Part shown: in pieces, positions 17,361 to 25,608 of the stretch
Numbering within the stretch: position 1 is the stretch's first letter
How the letters are laid out: the number at the start of each line of letters is the position of its first letter
From: Armatimonadota bacterium
GTDB taxonomy: Bacteria; Armatimonadota; Fimbriimonadia; Fimbriimonadales; Fimbriimonadaceae
Assembly: GCA_016789105.1 (NCBI GenBank)
Contig: JAEURN010000006.1
Location: 248,001 to 312,000, forward strand
Direction of reading: 5' to 3'
DNA: 64,000 nucleotides
Program-made: the position numbers and the translations under genes
Notes under the pieces: model-generated
Told to the model about the DNA's origin: nothing
Seen by the model: the letters and a program-made list of their open reading frames with translations, nothing else
Databases searched by the model: none

Positions 17361-18680
17361 TCAACCTGCGGGCTCGGGCCGGACCAAGGTCGGGCCTTGG
17401 GGCACCGGCAGCTTGCCCGTCTCTTGGGTCATCCACCGCTTGGAAGATGGATCGACCAAAAAGGCCAGCCCAACGGCGATGCAATAGACATTGCCGACGA
17501 TATTCGACAACTGAAGGGCGTGGTTGTCGTCGGTGAACGAGCGGACAAAGAACGACAAAGTCACCATCATGATGAACTTGCCGAGGAGCCGCAATTCTGG
17601 GTTCTTTGAAGTAAACAGTTTGTAGCCGCGGTAGCCGCTGACCAAGTAGAAAACGACGTAGATGAAGAGGCCGAGGATCCCGTATTGCATGAGGCTCGCC
17701 ATCCAAAAACTGTCAACCGCCGGAGCCTGCTTTTGCCCGAACCCGATCAACTGCGACTTTGACCAGTATTCGATGGAGAACTCGATGTAATCCAAGCGAC
17801 CGGCCAACGGGTCATCAGACTGGAAGGTGCGCTCCTCGATGTTCTTGATCGCCGGGAGGTTGCGGATCGCCCCCGCCAAAACAACGCTTCCGCCGGCAAG
17901 GGAAGCCAGCCACAACATGCCTTGAACTGCGAACTTTTTGGGGTCGTGGACGAGTTCAAGGAGGAAGAGAAACGCCAAGATCCCGAGTGTCGAGAAGAGG
18001 GAAGACCGCCCTTGCGTGACCAGGAGGGTGTAGAAACCAGTTCCGATCGCGAAGGCCTTGTACCACTTGTTCAAGTTCGGTTCGATGATCGCGGCCAATA
18101 CGGTGATCGACCCATAAAGGGCCGCGGCGTTGGGGTGGAACCAGTCGGTGAAAAGGGCACGTCCGGGAGTCAGGATGGTCACCCCCCGCGCTGCATAAAG
18201 AACGTTGTTGATGACGCAGGTGAGCAACGCGCCAGTCAGCAATCCGCGGATGAGCACGCGGACCGGGCTCACATTCGACTCATAAAGACACCTGGGGATG
18301 ATCATCAACACGACGATCAACTTGATGAGGATGACCCCGATGAACCCGAACAGGTAGATGAGGGCAACCGTCCGCGGTTGGCTCACCGCAAGCCCCGGCA
18401 CCCCGATGAGCACAAGCCCAAGCGACAGGTAGTGGAACGCCTTCAACTTCGCCTTGGGCTTGACCTGCACTTCGGCATACATCGCCAGTACCCCGGTGAG
18501 GAGCCAAATCGCCAGGAAGACGAATTCGAAGTCGATGTTTTTGAGAACGGCCCCCATATAGGCAAGGGGCATCAGCACGAACAGGACGAAAAGGGCGAGC
18601 CGCACCGGCTTGTCGGCGTTCTTGACTTGTTTGAACCGTCCCGCAATATACGGGGCGGGGAGCAGGGAACGCTGAGCCAT
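17361..18680 (-). CDS. O-antigen ligase/polymerase-like membrane protein
   Basis: 439 residues from ATG 18680 (MAQRSLLPAPYIAG) with about eleven membrane segments. A large extracytoplasmic loop lies near residues 265-320, and LVTQGRSSLFSTLGILAFL matches the Wzy_C signature around a conserved Arg. Such proteins polymerise or ligate lipid-linked glycans on the outer face of the inner membrane. It heads a four-gene operon with a nucleotidyltransferase, a sugar kinase and a glycosyltransferase, which supports a role in surface polysaccharide. The open frame upstream of 18680 has no membrane character and is left out. Confidence 0.78.
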   Translation of the reverse strand: MAQRSLLPAPYIAGRFKQVKNADKPVRLALFVLFVLMPLAYMGAVLKNIDFEFVFLAIWLLTGVLAMYAEVQVKPKAKLKAFHYLSLGLVLIGVPGLAVSQPRTVALIYLFGFIGVILIKLIVVLMIIPRCLYESNVSPVRVLIRGLLTGALLTCVINNVLYAARGVTILTPGRALFTDWFHPNAAALYGSITVLAAIIEPNLNKWYKAFAIGTGFYTLLVTQGRSSLFSTLGILAFLFLLELVHDPKKFAVQGMLWLASLAGGSVVLAGAIRNLPAIKNIEERTFQSDDPLAGRLDYIEFSIEYWSKSQLIGFGQKQAPAVDSFWMASLMQYGILGLFIYVVFYLVSGYRGYKLFTSKNPELRLLGKFIMMVTLSFFVRSFTDDNHALQLSNIVGNVYCIAVGLAFLVDPSSKRWMTQETGKLPVPQGPTLVRPEPAG

Positions 18681-18780
18681 GGTGCTTATTCGGCAAGCGA
18701 CATTATACCGCTGGGAGCCGAGCCGCATGCCCCCGTTCAAGTATCGGGACGGCCGCCGCGCGCAAGAGGGTTCCCCGGGG

Positions 18781-19305
18781 TCAGTTTGGGGATTCTGAAC
18801 CCGGGGCCGGGGCCACAACCCCGACTGTCGTGTCATCGGTTAGATCGGGGTTGGCAAACTTGCCCAACGTCGTATCGAGTTCCTGGGTTTCAACCGGTTC
18901 GACGGCAATGTCCCCGGTGAGCGTCTCATGCCCTGGGCCGGGCACCGCAACCTCATCCATCTTGGGTTTTGAAGCGGAGCTTTGCGGAACTTGCGTGGCC
19001 TGGGCGCTGCGGCCATCTCCATTTGGTCCGCAACCGGCCATCGGGATCAGGGCCAACCCCGCGGCACCGGCCAGGGCGACCCGCTTGACCCAACCAGACT
19101 TGGTGCGGAAAGAGCCATCTTGTGCGCGGGTGATGCGGATGCACGCTTTCTGGCCCGGCTTGCACAAGATTGATGCCGCTTCTTCCGCGGTCATTTCGGA
19201 AATGTTGTGTACGGATTTTTGGCATTGGCCGCAGAACCGGCTTTGCTCGTCGCCGGTCATGGCGTCCCAATTGGCCGGGCAAGGCTTTTTGATTTCGATG
19301 TCCAC
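18781..19305 (-). CDS. Cys-motif protein with one membrane span, unknown function
   Basis: About 174 residues from GTG 19305. The N-terminal half contains KPCPANWDAM, then RFCGQCQKSVHNISEMT, a pattern I recognise from short uncharacterised proteins of Bacteroidetes and others; its paired Cys could bind metal or be redox active. A helix VALAGAAGLALIPMAGC (about 103-119) is followed by a low-complexity Pro/Glu/Thr tail that would be periplasmic. MAGCG could also act as a lipobox, which would be unusual at an internal position. A TTG at 19389 would add 28 residues lacking family resemblance. It is divergent from the PEP-CTERM gene at 19440. Confidence 0.6.
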   Translation of the reverse strand: MDIEIKKPCPANWDAMTGDEQSRFCGQCQKSVHNISEMTAEEAASILCKPGQKACIRITRAQDGSFRTKSGWVKRVALAGAAGLALIPMAGCGPNGDGRSAQATQVPQSSASKPKMDEVAVPGPGHETLTGDIAVEPVETQELDTTLGKFANPDLTDDTTVGVVAPAPGSESPN

Positions 19306-19439
19306 AGAAAGTTGGTGTCTTCTTTGCCGCGCACGGTTCAAATTTGTTTGACTGCTTTCTTTTAAATGAGTTGCAATTGAAGATTGCAACCTCTATAGTG
19401 GGAACAGGACTGGACGGGTGTCCTTTCCTGAGGAAAGAA

Positions 19440-20276
19440 ATGAGGGAATTCAAACGACGCGGCATTTCGTCCGCAATAGCCATTGTCTGCCTGGGCAGTT
19501 CTGCGTGGGGGGCAACCGGTGACCACTGGATTGTTTCTGGTTGGCCCCAAGTGGATGGGACATGGCTTTTTGATTACACTGAAGGGGCCGCCTCGGCAAC
19601 CAATCCCCGAGTTCTGAACTTTTCCGGGAATACGGCCAGTATCATGGTTTCCGGACTCGACTTCGATAACCAAGGGCGGCTGTTTGCCATGGGGAGCTCG
19701 GGCTTTTACGAGGTTAACCCGGCCAATGGCGACCTCACCCTAAGAGGGGCGTTTGGTGTCGGCATCGAAGGATCAGCTGGATATGACCCGGTCAACAACC
19801 GGTTCCTGGTTTCCGACGCATTCACGGCGATCGAGGCGGTGGATCTTGTGAACTTCACCCACACCCCCATCGCATCCATCAGCGGGATCGATGATGTCTC
19901 GGGCATCGCCGTGGATGGTTCGGGCCGGATTTGGTTCTGCGCCGCCAACACAAACACCACCGGGATTTGCGACTTGTATGAATTGCAAGGCTCGACCCCA
20001 GTGAACTATGGATCGATGGGGGTTTCGGCTGCGGGGGCGGTCTGCGACCTTGATTTTGATTCGGCCGGGAACCTGACTCTGGTCTCTGGGAACAATCTTT
20101 ACAAGGTTTCCACGACATTCGGTTCTCCCACAGCGACTTTGGTCAGCCCCTTCACAAACTCCCAGGCCATCTATAGCGGGATCGCCCTGGCCCCGGTTCC
20201 CGAACCAGGGATGATGCTCCTTGCCGCCGCACCATTGGGCTTGCTGGCAAGAAGGCGCAAAGCGCGGCATTCCTGA
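19440..20276 (+). CDS. Exported PEP-CTERM protein with repeat-like beta domain
   Basis: 278 residues; ATG 19440 follows GAGGAAAG at 19430-19437. After a signal peptide (residues 1-25, ending SSAWGA) comes a beta-rich domain with recurring short blocks such as GLDFDNQGRLFAM, GIAVDGSGRIWF and DLDFDSAGNLTLV. They are spaced as in six- or seven-bladed propellers (SMP-30/NHL type). The C-terminus has VPEPGMMLL, a hydrophobic helix and ARRRKARHS, a PEP-CTERM sorting signal. It is probably exported and displayed; the ligand is unknown. Confidence 0.82.
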   Translation: MREFKRRGISSAIAIVCLGSSAWGATGDHWIVSGWPQVDGTWLFDYTEGAASATNPRVLNFSGNTASIMVSGLDFDNQGRLFAMGSSGFYEVNPANGDLTLRGAFGVGIEGSAGYDPVNNRFLVSDAFTAIEAVDLVNFTHTPIASISGIDDVSGIAVDGSGRIWFCAANTNTTGICDLYELQGSTPVNYGSMGVSAAGAVCDLDFDSAGNLTLVSGNNLYKVSTTFGSPTATLVSPFTNSQAIYSGIALAPVPEPGMMLLAAAPLGLLARRRKARHS

Positions 20277-20293
20277 CCGGGTACTTTGGCTGA

Positions 20294-20335
20294 CCCTGGG
20301 GTGGCCACCGCCTTGACCGGTCCAACCACCCCGGG
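20294..20335 (+). terminator. GC-rich hairpin after the PEP-CTERM gene
   Basis: A 10-bp stem (20294-20304 with 20326-20335, one bulged T) starts 18 bases after the stop codon. No T-run follows, so it is a possible terminator only. Confidence 0.35.
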
Positions 20336-20360
20336 ACGGCCATAATCAAACCAGGAACCT

Positions 20361-20810
20361 ATGACCATCGCCGAACTACGGGAGATTTTGCCGGACCTGG
20401 ACGTGATCTCCTTCCGCAATGTCGACGGGACGATCATTCCTGCGCATTTCCACCTCACCGAAGTTGGTTTGGTGACCAAACATTTCATCGACTGTGGCGG
20501 GGTGGAGCGCACTGAATCGGTTGCCAATTTCCAACTGTGGGTCGCCGACGATGACGAACACCGCCTGACACCAACCAAATTCCAGAAGATCTTAGGCCTC
20601 TCCCAAAAGGTCTTGGGCGAGAGCCAAAACCTCAGCATCGAGGTGGAATACCAACAGGAAACGATTGGGAAGTTCGGGTTGGGGTTCGAAGAAGGGGTCT
20701 TTGTCCTGATCCCCAAGCAAACGGCGTGCCTGGCCCCGGACCGGTGCGGGCTGACCCCCTTGCGGCTGGCAAACAGCGAATGCTGCACCCCCGGCAGCGG
20801 TTGTTGCTGA
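20361..20810 (+). CDS. DUF6428 family protein with Cys-rich C-terminus
   Basis: 149 residues. The core ISFRNVDGTIIPAHFHLTEVG, then KHFIDCGGVERTESVANFQLWVADDDEHRLTPTK, matches DUF6428. To my knowledge members of this family occur in arsenic-resistance clusters of other bacteria; that is recalled, not checked. The tail has six Cys, including ECCTPGSGCC, suggesting thiol binding of a soft metal or metalloid. Here it is not next to ars genes (those are at 51.4 kb) but stands alone before tRNA-Thr. CATAAT at 20341-20346 and AGGA near 20352 precede the ATG. Confidence 0.78.
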   Translation: MTIAELREILPDLDVISFRNVDGTIIPAHFHLTEVGLVTKHFIDCGGVERTESVANFQLWVADDDEHRLTPTKFQKILGLSQKVLGESQNLSIEVEYQQETIGKFGLGFEEGVFVLIPKQTACLAPDRCGLTPLRLANSECCTPGSGCC

Positions 20811-20831
20811 ACTCAAGACACGAGATAGTTC

Positions 20832-20906
20832 TGGAGCCACTTACCGGACTTGAACCGGTGACCTGCTGTTTACGAAACAGCTGCTCTACCACTGAGCTAA
20901 AGTGGC
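20832..20906 (-). tRNA. tRNA-Thr (anticodon CGT)
   Basis: On the minus strand a cloverleaf can be drawn: 7-bp acceptor GCCACTT with AAGTGGC, D arm around GCTCAGTGGTAGAGC, anticodon stem CTGT/ACAG with loop TTCGTAA, and T arm CCGGTTCAAGTCCGG. The anticodon is CGT, reading ACG (Thr). Discriminator T is followed by an encoded CCA at 20834-20832. Confidence 0.95.
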
Positions 20907-21011
20907 CCGCTTGCGAGGGACGATTATGCCAGATTTTCGGCGGCGAGTGCTAAGCCCTGCAGGGCCGTCCGAAACCGTCCCGCCCACGGTTCAACCAGGC
21001 CCCGCTGACCG

Positions 21012-21017
21012 TATAAT
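21012..21017 (+). promoter_or_regulatory. Perfect -10 TATAAT, 6 nt before hppD start
   Basis: TATAAT is separated from the ATG at 21024 by CTAGGT only. Transcription would begin at or next to the start codon, so the message is probably leaderless. This is the clearest case of the pattern in the window. Confidence 0.6.
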
Positions 21018-21023
21018 CTAGGT

Positions 21024-22109
21024 ATGGCAGACACGTTCCCGATCCGGCGGGTAGACCACGTCCGGCATTACGTGAACAATGCGCGGCAGTCCGCATTCTT
21101 CTATCAGCACACATTCGGTTTCAGCATCACGGGGTACCGGGGGTTGGAGACCGGGAGCAAGGATCAAGTCGATTACCTGCTGGAACAGGCCAACATCCGG
21201 CTGGTTTTCAGCGCCCCCATGCGGCCGGGGCACCCCATGGCCGAGAAAATCGCCTTCCACGGGGACTTCGTCCAAGACATCGCCTTTGAAGTGGATGATG
21301 TCGATTGGGCTTACAAAGCGGCTATCGACCGGGGAGCCCAAAGTGCCATGGAACCGACTTGGCTCGAAGACGACAACGGCAGAGTCCGCCAAGCTGCCAT
21401 CCACACCTACGGCGATACGGTCCACAGCCTGGTTAACCGCGACGGTTACAAGGGCGATTTTCTGCCAGGCTTTGCCGAACGAAACGAACCCGGTGACCCC
21501 ATCGGCCTAATCGACGTCGACCACTGCGTCGGCAATGTCGAACTCGGGAAAATGAACACCTGGGTCAAGTGGTACGAAGACGTTCTCGGTTTTGCCAACC
21601 TCATCAGCTTCGATGACAACGACATCTCCACTGAATACACGTCGTTGATGTCTAAAGTCATGGCTAGCGGCAACGGTCGGGTCAAGTTCCCGATCAACGA
21701 ACCTGCCCCGGGCAAAAAAAAGAGCCAGATCGACGAGTATCTGGAGTTCTTCGGCGGGCCGGGCGTTCAACATGTCGCGCTGCTCACAGACGACATCGTG
21801 CATACCGTCAGTCGGCTTCGCGCTCGGGGTGTGCCGTTCCTCAGCGTGCCGCGGTCGTATTATGATGTCCTAGAAGATCGGGTTGGCCAGATCGACGAAG
21901 ACATCGATGTGCTCGCCGACCTCGGCATCTTGGTCGACCGGGATGACGAGGGTTACTTGCTGCAAATTTTTACAAAGCCGATCACCGACCGCCCGACTTT
22001 GTTCTACGAAATCATCCACCGCAAAGGGGCCAAAAGCTTCGGCAAAGGCAACTTCAAAGCGTTGTTTGAGTCCATCGAACGCGAACAGGCCCTCCGCGGA
22101 ACCCTCTAG
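21024..22109 (+). CDS. hppD: 4-hydroxyphenylpyruvate dioxygenase
   Basis: 361 residues, two tandem vicinal-oxygen-chelate domains as in HPPD. The Fe(II) ligands are H167 (LIDVDHCVGN), H250 (GVQHVALLT) and E329 (LFYEIIHRKG). The C-terminal GKGNFKALFESIEREQ is the family's closing helix. It converts 4-hydroxyphenylpyruvate to homogentisate in tyrosine degradation. The downstream genes of that pathway are absent here, so it is probably monocistronic. A perfect hairpin follows ten bases after the stop. Confidence 0.95.
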   Translation: MADTFPIRRVDHVRHYVNNARQSAFFYQHTFGFSITGYRGLETGSKDQVDYLLEQANIRLVFSAPMRPGHPMAEKIAFHGDFVQDIAFEVDDVDWAYKAAIDRGAQSAMEPTWLEDDNGRVRQAAIHTYGDTVHSLVNRDGYKGDFLPGFAERNEPGDPIGLIDVDHCVGNVELGKMNTWVKWYEDVLGFANLISFDDNDISTEYTSLMSKVMASGNGRVKFPINEPAPGKKKSQIDEYLEFFGGPGVQHVALLTDDIVHTVSRLRARGVPFLSVPRSYYDVLEDRVGQIDEDIDVLADLGILVDRDDEGYLLQIFTKPITDRPTLFYEIIHRKGAKSFGKGNFKALFESIEREQALRGTL

Positions 22110-22118
22110 TCTGCCGGT

Positions 22119-22146
22119 GCCCCTCCTTGGTGGGCCAAGGAGGGGC
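22119..22146 (+). terminator. Perfect 12-bp hairpin after hppD, no T-run
   Basis: Arms 22119-22130 and 22135-22146 pair perfectly around a four-base loop, ten bases after the hppD stop. The sequence beyond is GGTCTGCGG, so a classical U-tract is missing. It may be a U-less terminator or a 3'-end stabiliser. Confidence 0.5.
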
Positions 22147-22159
22147 GGTCTGCGGCGGC

Positions 22160-22165
22160 CATAAT
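22160..22165 (+). promoter_or_regulatory. -10-like CATAAT, 7 nt before an ATG
   Basis: CATAAT ends seven bases before ATG 22173 with no Shine-Dalgarno sequence between. Same spacing as the other leaderless candidates. Inferred. Confidence 0.4.
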
Positions 22166-22172
22166 CGCTCTG

Positions 22173-22733
22173 ATGCCCCTCTCCCCGCTTGCCAAAGATG
22201 CTTTTGACACCATCGAGAGCCTGCTTGCAGCGACCGGGGCCGAGAGTGCCAAATGCGAACGCCGGGCCAGTTCCATGGAAGTCACCTACCCGGGCGGGCT
22301 GGATGTGCGGGTGTTTGACGAAGGGGACGAACTCATGGTGAGTTGCGAACGGTGGCACACCCACTGCGATGAACCCGAAGAGGCGGCTTGGTGTGTCCGC
22401 TGGTTGCTGACCCCGTTCAGCCGCATCGTGCACGAACTCAAAGGCGGCATCCTGGCGGCCGTGTGGGTTGAACGCTATGGTGCAGAGGGGTGGGAGGCGT
22501 TCGAGCCGGTCTACTTCCTCAACCCTGAGTATCCGCCCGATTGGGAACTCGAACCTGGCCAGCGGTGGTTCCGGCGGGAACATTGCCAAGCGGTGGTGCC
22601 GTTTGCAGTAGATTTGGGGGCGGCTTTGCCGGGAGCCGAGTTGCAGGATGGAGTGCCGACGGGTTGGCATGCCGAGCCCACAACCGTCGAAACACCCGGA
22701 AGCCAGGGGCTTTTGCTGTTCGACGCCGACTGA
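22173..22733 (+). CDS. Hypothetical cytoplasmic protein
   Basis: 186 residues with no signal peptide or membrane segment. It is rich in Trp (about nine) and acidic residues. A predicted alpha/beta N-terminal part includes TYPGGLDVRVFDEGDELMVS; the middle has WCVRWLLTPFSRIVHELKGG. I do not recognise a family. It is convergent with the GH13 gene, whose stop lies one base beyond its own stop. Confidence 0.65.
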   Translation: MPLSPLAKDAFDTIESLLAATGAESAKCERRASSMEVTYPGGLDVRVFDEGDELMVSCERWHTHCDEPEEAAWCVRWLLTPFSRIVHELKGGILAAVWVERYGAEGWEAFEPVYFLNPEYPPDWELEPGQRWFRREHCQAVVPFAVDLGAALPGAELQDGVPTGWHAEPTTVETPGSQGLLLFDAD

Positions 22734-22734
22734 A

Positions 22735-24912
22735 TCAGGGGGCCAAGCGCAAGATCACGCACGAATACGGCCCAAGGGCGAAAGTTCCCCGATAGCCGAG
22801 GCCATGCATTGGGATCGCCTGAGCATCCACCGGAGCAGTGAAGGTGTTGAGGTAATCGCTGCCGTAGCCGCTCCAGTCGCTGTTGAAGACTGGCTCCCAC
22901 CGGCCCGCGCGGGGAAGCCCAACCGTGTAGGCAGGGAACTGGGTGTTGCTGAAATTCACCAAAACCACCACGTCGTCGCCTGGCCCCCCTTGATCCCAGC
23001 GGTGATAGGCGACGACCTTTGCTCCGTCGTTCACGTGGTAAAGGTTCAGGTTCGGCCCGCAGAGCCCCCGCGTCGTACCCGCGTTGTTTTGGCGCAGGGC
23101 GATAAGGTCTTTGTACAGCTGGCGAACCCCAGCAAAGGTCGTCATTTTCGACCAATCTAGCGGATCGGTATCTTGGAAATAGCCGTCTTCCAAAAACTCT
23201 TGGCCCTGGAAGAGCATAGGAATCCCGGGCACGGTCATCATCACGGCGGCCCCCAGGGTCGAGCGTTTGCGCGCCCAGTACGAGCCCGGGTTGCCAGGAT
23301 CGATTTCTTGCGGGACGCGCGACCGGCCATTGGCAACTTCGTCGTGGGATTCGGTATAGACAACCCGCTGGAGCCAGTTGCCGTTATAGCCGTCGGTGAT
23401 TGAACTCGTTAGGTCGTTGATGTTTCGGCCGTTGTCGTTGACGGCGGTCATTACCCGGCGCATCGGGTGGACAAAATTTGGAGTCCACTGGCTGTCGAAG
23501 CCGGCCCCCCCAGCCCCTGTAGCTTTGGTGATCCACGAATTGCCTTGCAAATCCTCGGCGATGTTGATCTTCCACGGTTGGCGAGAGTCGACCTCGTCAT
23601 TGATCCATTGCATCAGGCTCCATCCATCGGGGTTGTCGCCCCAATCGGTAGTCCGCATGGTCAGGGTGCTGTCCCAACGGAACCCATCGGCCCGGAATTG
23701 TTCCAACCACATCAAGGCATTGTCACGGATGTATTGGCGCACAAACCCCCGCCCAAAATCTGGACGTGGCCCCCACGGAGTATTAGCCCGGGCATCGTTG
23801 TAAAAAAACAATCCGCCATAGTTGCCGACCGACCAGCCGTCGTATCGCCAGAGGTCGAGATCATTGGGCCCGTAGTGGTTGTGGACGACGTCCAGCAAAA
23901 CCGCGATCCCCCGGGCATGAGCGGCGTCGATGAAGGCCTTGAGGCCCTCGGGGCCGCCATAGGCACTTTCAACCGCAAAGGGGTTGCTGCCGTTGTATCC
24001 CCAACTGAAATCACCTGGGAATTCATTGACTGGTAGGAGCTCAACCGCATTGACCCCTAGGTCGCGGAGTTCGTCCAGCCTTTGGATGGCCGTATAGAAC
24101 GTGCCAGGGCCCCCGCCAGGCAAATCGTTGAACGTGCCGATGTGCATTTCATAGATCACGAGCTTGTTCCAATCGGGCATCGTGAACTGGCTTTGCCAGG
24201 CAAAGGCGTTTTGATCGTAGATGACGCTGTTCCCGACGGAACTCGTGAGTTTTGGGCCGTAGGGGTCGGTGCGCCAGAGGGTTTGCGCCCCATTGCGAAT
24301 CACATATTTGTACTGCTGCCCGTTTGTTGCTCCACGGTAAAAGATGCTGTGGTATCCGGCGCTTTCTTCGGGCATTTGGGCAGAAGTGCCATCCCAGCCA
24401 TTGAACTGGCCGGCGATCGCCACCGAATCGGCAAAGGGCGCATAAGTCCGGAAACTCGTACCCACCGGGGTGACGACGTTCCCCATGCCGGGAACATGGC
24501 TCGGAACGGTTTTGCGCCGGATGGTGAAGGAGACAACCTGTTTGTTGAACGTGTAGAACGAAATGTAGATCCGGCCGTTTTGGAGGGGGGGCTGGGTTGT
24601 GTTGGACCGGATGAACGGCGTGGCTTGATTGCTGCCATCCACTTGGCGAAACGTGTCGTACTGCGTAAAGGTCGGCTCAGAACCCATTCGGGTGTACAGG
24701 CCGCAGACGTTGCGGTTCGAGCCAAATTCAATGGAGACCTCCCCGTGGTAACCCTGCAGATCCAGGGCAAAGGTTTTCCAACCGGCAACGAACACCGATT
24801 GAGCCCAGGGGCCGTTGCCGGTGAGCAAGGTCGCATTTTGTGCGCTGGCAGCGATAGCCGCTGCGGCAAGGAGTGCCGACAACCCGGCGCGGAAGCGAAC
24901 CATTTTGACCAT
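22735..24912 (-). CDS. Secreted GH13 enzyme, branching-enzyme-like
   Basis: 725 residues. A signal peptide (1-24, ending IAASA) is followed by an extra domain of about 110 residues without clear identity. An E-set/CBM48-like domain (about 148-208, SFRTYAPFADSVAIAGQFNGWDG) precedes the GH13 barrel (about 250-640). Catalytic residues are D414 in GFRWDSTLTM, E453 in NIAEDLQG and D524 in VYTESHDE. The order resembles GlgB/GlgX, yet branching enzymes are normally cytoplasmic, so an exported alpha-glucan-acting enzyme is inferred. ATG 24912 or 24903 can start. A palindrome overlaps its likely promoter. Confidence 0.88.
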   Translation of the reverse strand: MVKMVRFRAGLSALLAAAAIAASAQNATLLTGNGPWAQSVFVAGWKTFALDLQGYHGEVSIEFGSNRNVCGLYTRMGSEPTFTQYDTFRQVDGSNQATPFIRSNTTQPPLQNGRIYISFYTFNKQVVSFTIRRKTVPSHVPGMGNVVTPVGTSFRTYAPFADSVAIAGQFNGWDGTSAQMPEESAGYHSIFYRGATNGQQYKYVIRNGAQTLWRTDPYGPKLTSSVGNSVIYDQNAFAWQSQFTMPDWNKLVIYEMHIGTFNDLPGGGPGTFYTAIQRLDELRDLGVNAVELLPVNEFPGDFSWGYNGSNPFAVESAYGGPEGLKAFIDAAHARGIAVLLDVVHNHYGPNDLDLWRYDGWSVGNYGGLFFYNDARANTPWGPRPDFGRGFVRQYIRDNALMWLEQFRADGFRWDSTLTMRTTDWGDNPDGWSLMQWINDEVDSRQPWKINIAEDLQGNSWITKATGAGGAGFDSQWTPNFVHPMRRVMTAVNDNGRNINDLTSSITDGYNGNWLQRVVYTESHDEVANGRSRVPQEIDPGNPGSYWARKRSTLGAAVMMTVPGIPMLFQGQEFLEDGYFQDTDPLDWSKMTTFAGVRQLYKDLIALRQNNAGTTRGLCGPNLNLYHVNDGAKVVAYHRWDQGGPGDDVVVLVNFSNTQFPAYTVGLPRAGRWEPVFNSDWSGYGSDYLNTFTAPVDAQAIPMHGLGYRGTFALGPYSCVILRLAP

Positions 24913-24919
24913 TGAATTA

Positions 24920-24935
24920 GAGAATACGTATTCTC
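24920..24935. promoter_or_regulatory. 16-bp perfect palindrome, candidate operator
   Basis: GAGAATACGTATTCTC lies eight bases upstream of the GH13 ATG and overlaps a TATTCT hexamer (minus strand) that could be its -10. A central CpG in an inverted repeat is typical of LacI-family operators, which often control glucan genes. Inferred. Confidence 0.5.
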
Positions 24936-24995
24936 CGCATCCAATATATCACATGGCACGCCTTGGCGCAAATTGAATTTCTCAATGGATACCGG

Positions 24996-25583
24996 TCAGT
25001 GGTTGCGCTTGGGCATCAACGTGGGGATCACCCAGTCCGTAGCCACCACATGGTCCACGGCTGATTGCGGGTCGAGGAGGAACTGCGATGGGTCGATGCG
25101 GGCATTAGTCGGAGCGGAGTAGGAAGGCTCGGATCCCACGGCATCGGTGCCGGCATAGAAGGCTAGGCGGATTTGGGTCTGCAAGGTGCCAGAAACAATT
25201 TTGGGATGGAACTCAAAGTTCTGTCCTTCTGGCAGGTTCACCCGGTGGTACGAATTGCCGCACGTGATCCACAGGTGGTATTGGATGGGCTGCCACTTCT
25301 TGCCGTTTTTTGCTTCCAGCCACATGAGGAGGTTGCCATCGGCGGCCCGAATCCACAAGTTGGGATTGTCTCGGTTGGCGAGAGTCACGGTTGTCACCCC
25401 ATCGACCTGAGCGACTGTTGCGGTCGTATTGGGGGTCTTGGCGGTGTTCGGTTGCGGAAGGTTGACTGATTCGGCAAATCCACCGGGCGAGACTTGGTCG
25501 CGGATCGGCGACTTCGCCGGGTAGCTCGCACGCGATATATAGGTGGGGGCCGGGGCAAGCAGTGGGATGAAGGCCAAAACCAT
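24996..25583 (-). CDS. Exported protein of unknown function
   Basis: About 195 residues from ATG 25583. The N-terminus MVLAFIPLLAPAPTYI is a short signal-like segment. The rest is soluble and beta-rich, with GVTTVTLANRDNPNLWIRAADGNLLMWLEAKNG and a closing PTLMPKRNH; I do not recognise a domain. The start is uncertain: AAGGAG stands about 20 bases upstream, too far for an ATG, and no better start exists. It lies 25 bases downstream of the TPR gene, so the two probably form one operon; it is 83 bases from the GH13 gene. Confidence 0.55.
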   Translation of the reverse strand: MVLAFIPLLAPAPTYISRASYPAKSPIRDQVSPGGFAESVNLPQPNTAKTPNTTATVAQVDGVTTVTLANRDNPNLWIRAADGNLLMWLEAKNGKKWQPIQYHLWITCGNSYHRVNLPEGQNFEFHPKIVSGTLQTQIRLAFYAGTDAVGSEPSYSAPTNARIDPSQFLLDPQSAVDHVVATDWVIPTLMPKRNH

Positions 25584-25608
25584 GATGGTCAGACGTTTGG
25601 CTGCTCCT

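Noticed and set aside
17922-18920. 332-codon plus-strand frame opposite the O-antigen-polymerase-like gene
   Set aside because: Highly charged complement of membrane helices, a known artefact of reading antisense to hydrophobic segments.
20832-20906. Possible phage attachment site at tRNA-Thr
   Set aside because: No integrase, direct repeat of the tRNA end or foreign-looking DNA on either side.
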